A DNA stretch of 33,825 nt, taken from Enhydrobacter sp. Its GTDB lineage: Bacteria > Pseudomonadota > Alphaproteobacteria > Reyranellales > Reyranellaceae. Position numbers and translations under genes: made by a program. Shown here piece after piece: positions 19,264 to 25,455 of the stretch (position 1 is its first letter; the number at the start of each line of letters is the position of its first letter). Where the stretch lies: contig JAHCJV010000065.1 in assembly GCA_026126105.1 (NCBI GenBank), positions 1-33,825 of the forward strand. The letters run 5' to 3'. The notes under the pieces are model-generated. The model did no database searches. It saw nothing but the letters and a program-made list of their open reading frames with translations, and was not told the origin of the DNA.

Positions 19264-19605
19264 TCAGGAGGGGCTGAGTCGCCCGAGATTGGGCGGCGGG
19301 TTCTTCGCGTTGTCCGGCGGCAGGTCGCCGGTGTCGTGCTGGTGCACCATCAGGAGCTCGAACCAGCGCGAGCGGTACTGCTGGTTGACCTCGACGCGGA
19401 ACTGGCATCCCGCGCCACGTTCGGCGAGCTCACGTTGCAGCTCGGAGCGCAGTCCGAACGGCGAACGCGCGCCGGCTTGGCCGATATAGAGCACCGAGCC
19501 CTCCCCATCGCCGACCTGGTAGACGCCGAGCTGGCCCGGCAGGCGTGCCGCCGTCTCCGCGGTCAGCGGCTGCCAGGGCTTGTCGAGGCGGAGCCGGATC
19601 GACAT
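19264..19605 (-). CDS. small GIY-YIG-like protein, function unknown
   Basis: 113-aa protein. G27-V28-Y29 and L39-Y40-I41-G42 stand eleven residues apart, the spacing of the GIY-YIG nuclease signature. Arg53, Glu83 (in WFELLMVHQHDTG) and Asn99 occupy plausible places for the conserved Arg, Glu and Asn of that fold. It is compact and has no extra domain. I do not recognise a characterised homologue, and nuclease activity is not established. It is placed in the middle of the catabolic operon, 3 bases after the crotonase stop and 10 bases before the dehydrogenase start, so it is clearly co-transcribed with acyl-CoA enzymes. The ATG at 19605 is the only sensible start. Confidence 0.75.
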   Translation of the reverse strand: MSIRLRLDKPWQPLTAETAARLPGQLGVYQVGDGEGSVLYIGQAGARSPFGLRSELQRELAERGAGCQFRVEVNQQYRSRWFELLMVHQHDTGDLPPDNAKNPPPNLGRLSPS

Positions 19606-19608
19606 CGG

Positions 19609-20370
19609 TTACCTGCCCTGGAACTTGGCGGTGCGCTTCTCGAGGCGTGCCTTCATGCCTTCCTGCGCATCCTGGCTCTGCATCGCCGCCCGCACGGCTG
19701 CATCAACGTCGTCGTGCGGAATGGAATCACGGAACTCGAGCTGGCGCACCGTCAGCATCTTCATCGCCTTGAGCGACAGCGGCGCATTGGCCGCAAGCCG
19801 ATCGATCACCTTGCTCGCCTCGGCCTCGAGCTGCTCGTGCGGCACGCAGCGCGCGATCAGGCCAAGCGCATGCAGCTTGGTCGAGGGCAGCGGATCGCCG
19901 AGCAGCAGCATCTCGCGCGTCGTCACCGGGCCCAGAACTTCCATCAGCTTCTTGGCCAGGAACCAGTTGGGTGCCAGGCCGACCTGGGCGAGCGACATGC
20001 CGAAGCGCGCGTTCTGGCTCGCGACCACGAGATCGCAATGCAGCGCAAGCTCGTTGCCGCCGGCGATGGCGTCGCCATGCACCACGGCGACCACGGGAAG
20101 CGGGCAGAGCTCGATCGCGCGCAGCATCACCTCGATGCCGCTCGCCTCGCCGGCCCCGGCCGACTTGCTGCGCTCGGCCATGTCGAGGCCGGCGCAGAAC
20201 ACGTTGCCCTTGCCGCGGATCACCAGCACGCGGTCCTCGGCGTCGACCGGCGCGTGCAGCACCTCGATCATGTTGCCGAGCAGCTCGCTGTCGAGCGCGT
20301 TGCGCTTCTCCGGCCGATTCATCCAAACGGTTTTGACCGGACCGTTCTTCTCGATAATGACCTTGTTCAT
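19609..20370 (-). CDS. enoyl-CoA hydratase/isomerase (crotonase) family protein
   Basis: 253-aa crotonase-fold protein acting on acyl-CoA thioesters. It shows MNRPEKRNALDSELL near the N-terminus, the first oxyanion-hole segment VFCAGLDM (57-64) and the second, DAIAGGNELALHCDLVVAS (100-118). Of the two catalytic glutamates of enoyl-CoA hydratase, the second appears kept (Glu153 in TREMLLLG) but the first is replaced (Leu127 in GMSLAQVGL). Reaction type is therefore open: hydratase, isomerase, hydrolase or another crotonase. The ATG at 20370 follows GGGGCGGAGC. The frame is open further upstream but that part overlaps the binding-protein gene. Second gene of the six-gene catabolic operon. Confidence 0.9.
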   Translation of the reverse strand: MNKVIIEKNGPVKTVWMNRPEKRNALDSELLGNMIEVLHAPVDAEDRVLVIRGKGNVFCAGLDMAERSKSAGAGEASGIEVMLRAIELCPLPVVAVVHGDAIAGGNELALHCDLVVASQNARFGMSLAQVGLAPNWFLAKKLMEVLGPVTTREMLLLGDPLPSTKLHALGLIARCVPHEQLEAEASKVIDRLAANAPLSLKAMKMLTVRQLEFRDSIPHDDVDAAVRAAMQSQDAQEGMKARLEKRTAKFQGR

Positions 20371-20387
20371 TTTCGTTGCTCCGCCCC

Positions 20388-21353
20388 TTATTCCGGTTCG
20401 ATCCCGGCCGCCTTGATCGCGTCGGTCCACCACTTGGTCTCGGCCTTCACATAGGCCGCGAAGTCGTCGAGCCCGAGCACGGAGGCTTCCATACGGCCCT
20501 GGGTCATGGCCTGCACCGTGGCGGGATCCTTCATCGCCTCGGCGATCGCGTCGAACAGCTTCTGCTGGACCGGCCGGGGCGTCGCCGCCGGCGCGAAGAC
20601 GGCCAGCCAATAGACGAGCGAGTAGCCCTTCACCGTCTCGGCGATGGCCGGCAGGTCAGGCGCGACCTTGGTGCGCTGGGGGCCGGTAACACCGAGACCG
20701 CGCACGCGTCCTGCCTGAACCTGGGTCAACGCCTGCGGCAGGTCGGGAAACATGACCTGCACCTGGCCGGTGGCAACGTCGCCCAACGCCTGCGGGCTCG
20801 CCTTGTACGGCACCCGCTCCATCTTCACGCCCGCAAGAGAGTTGAACATCTCGCCGGACAGGCGCTGCGAGGCGCTGGCTTCGGCGTAGTTCAGCTTGCC
20901 CGGGTTCTTCTTTGCGTAGTCGACCAGCTCGGCGACCGACTTGACCGGCAGGTCGTTGTTCACGACCAGCGCATTAACGCCCGTGACGCAGCGCGCGATC
21001 GGCGCGAAATCCTTCTCCGGGTCGTAGCTGAGCTTCTTGAACAGGGCGCCGTTGGCCGCGTTCGTCGTATTGGTGCCCATCAGCAGCGTATAGCCGTCGG
21101 CCGGTGCGGTCGCGACGGCCGAGGCGCCCAGCTGACCGGAGGCGCCGGGCTTGTTCTCGATGACGATCGGCTGCTTCAGAATATCCTGCAGCTTCATGCC
21201 CAGACCGCGCGCGACGAGGTCCGTGGCGCTGCCTGCCGCGAAGGGCACGACGATCTTGACGGGCTTGGACGGGAACTCCTGCGCCCGCACCGCACCTGGA
21301 GCGAACGCCACGGCAGCAGCGCCAACGAGAGCGGCACGACGATTGATTTTCAC
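20388..21353 (-). CDS. tripartite tricarboxylate transporter substrate-binding protein (TctC/Bug family)
   Basis: 321-aa periplasmic binding protein. The signal peptide is residues 1-24 (MKINRRAALVGAAAVAFAPG, cleavage after AVRA), with a twin-arginine. The mature part has the Bug-family landmarks KIVVPFAAGSATDLVARGL, IVIENKPGASGQLGA and ADGYTLLMGTN, and ends with FAAYVKAETKWW. These proteins bind carboxylates. I chose the GTG at 21353 because GGAGG lies just upstream. The in-frame ATG at 21371 has no ribosome binding site and would spoil the signal peptide. No tctA or tctB membrane gene is near, so it is an orphan binding protein, as is common in this class. It heads the catabolic operon and suggests the substrate is a carboxylic acid. 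Confidence 0.92.
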   Translation of the reverse strand: MKINRRAALVGAAAVAFAPGAVRAQEFPSKPVKIVVPFAAGSATDLVARGLGMKLQDILKQPIVIENKPGASGQLGASAVATAPADGYTLLMGTNTTNAANGALFKKLSYDPEKDFAPIARCVTGVNALVVNNDLPVKSVAELVDYAKKNPGKLNYAEASASQRLSGEMFNSLAGVKMERVPYKASPQALGDVATGQVQVMFPDLPQALTQVQAGRVRGLGVTGPQRTKVAPDLPAIAETVKGYSLVYWLAVFAPAATPRPVQQKLFDAIAEAMKDPATVQAMTQGRMEASVLGLDDFAAYVKAETKWWTDAIKAAGIEPE

Positions 21354-21396
21354 GTTTCCTCCGAATGCCAAGTCCAGCCGGGGCCTTTCTTAGCCT

Positions 21397-21432
21397 CATG
21401 TTCCTCTTCCCCGCTAGGGGAAGAGGAACATG
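21397..21432. repeat. perfect 16-bp inverted repeat between msrP and the catabolic operon
   Basis: CATGTTCCTCTTCCCC (21397-21412) and its exact inverse GGGGAAGAGGAACATG (21417-21432) flank a GCTA loop. It lies 28 bases after the msrP stop, in the gap before the TctC start. It has no T-tract on either strand, so it could be a terminator assisted by Rho, an mRNA-stabilising hairpin or a member of a dispersed repeat family. Confidence 0.75.
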
Positions 21433-21459
21433 GCGGGAAACGGTTCGCCTTGCAGCGCC

Positions 21460-22413
21460 TTACATGAAGAGCTTTTCTGCCTTGCGATTTGTGTAGAGGC
21501 CGGCCACGAACTCGGCATAGCCGTTATAGAGCTGGGTGGGGATGCGGGCGTCGCTGCCCAGCGGCTTTTCGGTCGCCTGGCTCCAGCGCGGATGGGGGAC
21601 CTGCGGGTTCACGTTGGCCCAGAAGCCGTATTCGCTGGCCTGCAGCTTCTCCCAGAACGAAACCGGCCGCTTGTCGGTGAACTCGATGCTGACGATCGAT
21701 TTCACATTCTTGAAGCCGTACTTCCACGGGGCCACGAGGCGCAGCGGTGCGCCGTTCTGCTTGGGAATCGGCTTGCCGTAGAGCCCGGTGGCGATGAAGG
21801 CGAGGTCGTGCATCGCCTCGTCCATAGCCAGCCCCTCGGTGTAGGGCCAAGGATAGAGGAAATCCTTCTGACCGGGCATGATCTTGGGGTTCGAGACCGT
21901 CTGCATGACGATGTACTGGGGATTGCCGACGGGCTTGCAGTATTCGACCAGCGACTTCAGGGGGAAGCCCGACCACGGCACGATCATCGACCAGGTCTCG
22001 ACGCAGCGATGACGGTAGACCCGCTCCTCGAGCGGCATCTTGGCGAGCAGCTCGTCGAAGCCAATCTCGAAAGGCTTCTCGACCTTGCCGGCGACCTTGA
22101 TCGTCCAGGGACGGATCGGCAGCTTCTGCGCGGCCCGGTAGATGCTCTTGTCGGTGTCGAATTCGTAATAGTTGTTGTAGGTCGTGGCCAGCTTCTCGGC
22201 TGTGATCGGGGCAGGGCTGCCGAACTTGTCCTGACGCCCGACCGGATACTTGCCGGCCGAAGGGTCGTCCTGGGCTTGGGCAAGGCCCGGCACGGCGAGT
22301 GCCACGCTGCCCAGTCCCATCGCCTTCACCATGGCGCGGCGATTGAGATAGTGGCTTTCCGAGGTTGCCTCGCGTTCGGGCAGTTCCCAGGCCTTGGTGC
22401 GCTTGATCAACAT
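21460..22413 (-). CDS. msrP: protein-methionine-sulfoxide reductase catalytic subunit MsrP
   Basis: Periplasmic molybdopterin enzyme (YedY family) that reduces methionine sulfoxide in oxidised envelope proteins. 317 aa. A Tat-type signal (NRRAMVKAMG, residues 24-33, then a hydrophobic stretch ending AQAQ) shows export after cofactor insertion. The molybdenum ligand is Cys137 in YRHRCVETWSMIVPW. Further family landmarks are FLYPWPYTEGLAMDEAMHDL and GAPLRLVAPWKYGFK. The ATG at 22413 has AGGAGCAGG upstream. The usual membrane partner MsrQ is not adjacent on either side. Instead the upstream gene on the same strand encodes an exported thioredoxin-like protein with an in-frame TGA, which may belong to the same repair system. 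Confidence 0.95.
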   Translation of the reverse strand: MLIKRTKAWELPEREATSESHYLNRRAMVKAMGLGSVALAVPGLAQAQDDPSAGKYPVGRQDKFGSPAPITAEKLATTYNNYYEFDTDKSIYRAAQKLPIRPWTIKVAGKVEKPFEIGFDELLAKMPLEERVYRHRCVETWSMIVPWSGFPLKSLVEYCKPVGNPQYIVMQTVSNPKIMPGQKDFLYPWPYTEGLAMDEAMHDLAFIATGLYGKPIPKQNGAPLRLVAPWKYGFKNVKSIVSIEFTDKRPVSFWEKLQASEYGFWANVNPQVPHPRWSQATEKPLGSDARIPTQLYNGYAEFVAGLYTNRKAEKLFM

Positions 22414-22513
22414 TGTCCTGCTCCTGTGCCGCCCCCGCCCAGACATGGCTTGGCCGGGGGCAAATCGCAAATCAACCCTCGCTCACCGCGCCGTGACGTC
22501 GTCCGGTGGGCGT

Positions 22514-22948
22514 TCAGGCCTTCGTCCCGGTCACTTCGAGGATCTTGGGCCACATTTTCGTCTTCCATCCGTCGTTGCCGGTGGCGGTGAAAATGATCTT
22601 GCCGTCCTGGGAGAGGATGAAGCGCGGCGTCCAGTTGCCGCGCTGGGCCCCTTCGTCGCTCATCAGGAACTCGGCGAGGATGGGCCGTGCATCGGCCGGC
22701 CAACTCTCCTCCTTCAGGATCAGGCCGCCATTGGCAGGGTGTACGACCCTATAGTCGATCTTCGAGATCGCCTCGGACTTCAGCAGCAGCTGTTCGGACT
22801 GGGCACGCCAGATCTTGCAACCGCCTCAAAGCTCGTGGCCGACGAATACCAGCGTCGGGCGCCCTGACTGGGCCACCGCGACCCGGGCCAGGGACGATGA
22901 GGCGGCCGTCACCAGGCCGCCCACCATCACGGACCTTCTGTTGAACAT
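22514..22948 (-). CDS. putative selenoprotein: exported thioredoxin-fold protein with UGA-encoded selenocysteine (UxxC)
   Basis: Reading from the ATG at 22948 (GAGGAG nine bases upstream) gives 144 codons to a TGA at 22514. The only interruption is an in-frame TGA at codon 41 (22826-22828). The product begins with a twin-arginine or Sec signal (NRRSVMVGGLVTAASSSLAR, cleavage near AVAQ at 27). A strand PTLVFVGHEL leads straight into U41-G42-G43-C44-K45, a UxxC redox motif where thioredoxins have CxxC. The fold continues with a helix, a strand DYRVVHP, and NWTPRFILSQDGKIIF, where T107-P108 is the thioredoxin cis-proline. Coding quality is unbroken on both sides of the TGA, and a SECIS-like hairpin follows it. 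I infer selenocysteine insertion. The alternative is a nonsense mutation or base error at this exact residue. No named family is recognised. The gene is 100 bases upstream of msrP on the same strand. Confidence 0.82.
22797..22814 (-). promoter_or_regulatory. candidate bacterial SECIS element
   Basis: Counted from the U of the in-frame UGA as 1, the RNA forms G15-A16, bulged U17, C18-U19-G20-G21, loop C22-G23-U24-G25-C26, then C27-C28-A29-G30 and U31-C32 closing the stem. The E. coli fdhF SECIS is known to need a bulged U17 and loop G23 and U24 for SelB binding, and all three occur here at the same positions. The match is read by eye. SelB recognition varies between lineages. Confidence 0.65.
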
Positions 22949-23047
22949 GTGAATTTGCTCCTCGCTGAAAAACCTCCACGCGGCGAATATGAAGAGGGCC
23001 AGGTTCCAGCGGAAGGCGCCATCACCGCCTTGTGAGCGGGCAAATCC

Positions 23048-24208
23048 TCAGGGTTCGACGCTCCAGGTGCCGGGCAGGTTGATCGGCTTGTAGGCCGGAA
23101 CTCGGTCTACACGGTCAATCACCGAGTGATGCAGGACAGGAATCTCGGGGCCGCTCTCGATCAGCCGGGGCTCCCCTCGGGGAAGATAGTACCTCAGGAA
23201 GCTTGGCCGATCCCATTCCCGCCACTTGACCGCTTTCGGCAGCCATTCCAGCGCTTTCCAGAAACCGGTCAGTGAGTCGTGTGTATCGGCGAGGAAGTTG
23301 GGACTGACATAGCGTGCCTTGCCGCCCACGCCGGGCTTTCCCAGCGCGAGCTGGTTCTTCATCGCGACGTTGATCTTCAGGCCATGCGCGACCGCCTCGT
23401 CGATCATCCAGGTCAACGGAAACTTTGCCAGCCCACTCTCCGTCTCGGGATATCCGCCGCCAATGTCCGAATGAACGCCGGCGAACCAGACCTGCTTGAT
23501 GTCCTGGGCCTGCGGCGGATCCTTGGCAAACCGGTTGGCCACGAACGGCTGTCGGGGCGTCCAACGATTTAGCCGGAACATGCGCCGCCGCTCGTCGATC
23601 GCCATCGCGTGCCTGAACACCCGGACGCTGGGATTGGTGCGGGTGTAAGGCAGGGTCAGCAGGGTCGGGAACAGTCGATCTCCGCGGGGCACGATCACCG
23701 AAGCTACCGTATCCCAGACCCCCATGAAGCGGATCGTCGCCGGCCGGCTGCCCAGGACCCTGCCGAACTGCCAGGCCAGAGAAAAGTCTTTCTCCTCGCC
23801 CGCGCGCTTGTATCCGGTCAGCGCATAGTTCGCGACGTTACGTTGATCGGGCTCCAGCAGCCCGACCATGTGAATGAAGCCGGCCAGAGCGCGAACCGTG
23901 TAGGCGCCGCGGCTGAACCCGAACAGAAAGATTTCGTCGCCGTCTTCGTAGTTCTCGCACAGATAGCGGTAGGCACCGAGGATGTCGGAATCGAGCCCAT
24001 AGCCGGTCGCGAGCCCGAAGACCTCCTTGCTCGCTGTCTTAAATCGGCTCCAGGCATCCCGGGTGCCGATGGTCCCGATCCCCGCGCTGTAGTAGACCCG
24101 CTGCTCAGGCGTTCGACGCGCGATCCGGAAGAGCTTGAGGACGTTGGAGAGATTTCCCTCGACCTCGTTTCCCGTGCCATCACAACAGACCACCAAGTTC
24201 TTGGGCAT
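23048..24208 (-). CDS. DUF2235 domain alpha/beta hydrolase
   Basis: 386-aa protein built on the DUF2235 domain, an alpha/beta hydrolase group that includes type VI secretion phospholipases of the Tle1 type. The start KNLVVCCDGTGNEVEGNLSNVLKL is diagnostic. The nucleophile Ser99 lies in the elbow LFGFSRGAYTVRALAGFI, and WFAGVHSDIGGGYPETESGLA carries the conserved acidic region. I see no signal peptide, transmembrane segment or secretion-adaptor domain, and no type VI genes nearby, so a metabolic or lipid role is as likely as an effector role. The ATG at 24208 gives the standard N-terminus. The frame is open to 24322 but that extension looks non-coding. It is divergent from the DUF900 hydrolase. 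Confidence 0.87.
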   Translation of the reverse strand: MPKNLVVCCDGTGNEVEGNLSNVLKLFRIARRTPEQRVYYSAGIGTIGTRDAWSRFKTASKEVFGLATGYGLDSDILGAYRYLCENYEDGDEIFLFGFSRGAYTVRALAGFIHMVGLLEPDQRNVANYALTGYKRAGEEKDFSLAWQFGRVLGSRPATIRFMGVWDTVASVIVPRGDRLFPTLLTLPYTRTNPSVRVFRHAMAIDERRRMFRLNRWTPRQPFVANRFAKDPPQAQDIKQVWFAGVHSDIGGGYPETESGLAKFPLTWMIDEAVAHGLKINVAMKNQLALGKPGVGGKARYVSPNFLADTHDSLTGFWKALEWLPKAVKWREWDRPSFLRYYLPRGEPRLIESGPEIPVLHHSVIDRVDRVPAYKPINLPGTWSVEP

Positions 24209-24447
24209 GCCCGCCACCCGCACTGATAGTGCTTTATAGCACTCCCTCTCCAAGAGCGACACCACCAAGCCGACGCGTGAGGGTGCGATCCGGGAACAAG
24301 GTGGCAGAGCCACCTGAGACACTCCGCTGACAGGGTCGTTTCGCGGCGTCGAACACTTCTGCTCGTTTTCCGCTTACGAACCTATACAATCTTAGGTAGA
24401 TTAATTTAACAAATGAGATACCGAGATCGTCCTGGTAGGAGGCATGC
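24209..24447. promoter_or_regulatory. divergent intergenic region with an A/T-rich core
   Basis: This 239-base gap separates two divergent hydrolase genes and must hold both promoters. The segment 24375-24420 is strikingly A/T-rich for this genome. It contains TATACAAT (24383-24390) and TTAATTTAAC, which are -10-like on the plus strand, but no convincing -35 partner is seen. I find no clear operator. Confidence 0.35.
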
Positions 24448-25401
24448 GTGACGACGACTGTCTACTTTGCGACCAACCGAATCGTGAACCATCCAGCGGA
24501 TTGGCACGGCAGCTACACCTTCGGCATGGTCTCGCCGGACAATCCGTTGCAGGTCACTTACGGAACGGCTTTCGTCGACAGCGCCGGGCTCACTGCGGAC
24601 AAGACCGGGGCGATAGACTCCATTCAGGATCTTCAGAAGGGCGGCTTTAGCCCGACGGCCTTCGCTGATCTGGCAGAGGGAGGACGCAATATCCTCGTCT
24701 TCATCCACGGATTCGCCAACAGCTTCGAGAACGCCATCACGCGCGCTGCCTTCAACCGGGAATGGCTCGCCGATTGTGGCGTGGCAGACGCCGACACCGC
24801 GGTCGTCGCCTTCAGCTGGCCATCGCGAGGCCAGGTCATCACACTGCCGTTTCCGACGCTCCCTTACAGGTCCGATCAGAAGGCCGCGGGCAACTCGGGC
24901 ATGCACCTGATGAGGTTCTTCTCCAACCTCCTGCCCATCCTCGAGAGGGCTCGCAACAACGGCCGGCGGACCTTCCTGCTGGCGCACAGCATGGGCAATC
25001 TCGCGCTGCAAGCCGCCGTAGAGACCTGGTTCGCTCACGGAAACGGAGATGCCCGCCTGTTCGACGAGGCGATCCTGGCTGCTCCCGACGTCGTCGATTC
25101 GGCTTTTGTGGCGCCGGGACCGCTGACCTCGCTCAGCCGCCTCGCGCGGCGAATCTCGATCCTCTACAGCAACGGCGACAAGGTCCTCGATATCCTCAGC
25201 GAGAATCTGAACAGCGCAACGCGGTTGGGACAGTACGGGCCGCGCAGCCGAGACGACATCACACTGTTTCCGGGGGACACCTATCGCATGGTCGATTGCG
25301 GCGGCTTCATCGACTACGACGCCGACTTTCAGGGTTCGCATCAATACTACCGGAGGTCGAAAGGCGTCCGGACGGCGATTGCGGCATTGATGGCTCCGTA
25401 G
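24448..25401 (+). CDS. DUF900 family alpha/beta hydrolase
   Basis: 317-aa alpha/beta hydrolase. The start TVYFATNRIVN is typical of the DUF900 group, followed by the strand-and-oxyanion segment NILVFIHGFANSFENAI, then AFSWPSRG, and the nucleophile elbow LLAHSMGN with Ser181. The acid is probably in DEAILAAPDVVD, and a late histidine occurs in QGSHQYYRRS. All catalytic elements look present. The substrate is unknown. Members are often fused to or exported with signal sequences, but none is seen here. The start is GTG at 24448, chosen because TAGGAGG lies seven bases upstream. The ATG at 24444 is out of frame. It is divergent from the DUF2235 gene and convergent with the EF-G-like gene across a perfect hairpin. 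Confidence 0.85.
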   Translation: MTTTVYFATNRIVNHPADWHGSYTFGMVSPDNPLQVTYGTAFVDSAGLTADKTGAIDSIQDLQKGGFSPTAFADLAEGGRNILVFIHGFANSFENAITRAAFNREWLADCGVADADTAVVAFSWPSRGQVITLPFPTLPYRSDQKAAGNSGMHLMRFFSNLLPILERARNNGRRTFLLAHSMGNLALQAAVETWFAHGNGDARLFDEAILAAPDVVDSAFVAPGPLTSLSRLARRISILYSNGDKVLDILSENLNSATRLGQYGPRSRDDITLFPGDTYRMVDCGGFIDYDADFQGSHQYYRRSKGVRTAIAALMAP

Positions 25402-25405
25402 AACC

Positions 25406-25442
25406 GACGGACGTCTGGCCGCTCGGCGGCCAGACGTCCGTC
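25406..25442. terminator. perfect 17-bp hairpin between convergent genes, probable bidirectional terminator
   Basis: GACGGACGTCTGGCCGC (25406-25422) pairs exactly with 25426-25442 around a TCG loop. It lies 5 bases after the DUF900 stop and 14 bases before the EF-G-like stop, the place for a shared terminator. T-tracts are missing on both sides, so termination may need Rho, or the element may be a dispersed repeat. Confidence 0.6.
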
Positions 25443-25455
25443 CGAAGGCGCAGCG

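Noticed and set aside
22394..22867. 157-codon plus-strand open frame across the seleno-thioredoxin gene
   Set aside because: Its product resembles no protein family, and the minus strand has the signal peptide, redox motif and thioredoxin landmarks. It is the antisense shadow.
22749..22979. Minus-strand frame of 76 codons overlapping the start of the seleno-thioredoxin gene
   Set aside because: It is out of frame with the thioredoxin-like protein, has low-complexity Arg/Gly/Pro composition and no ribosome binding site.
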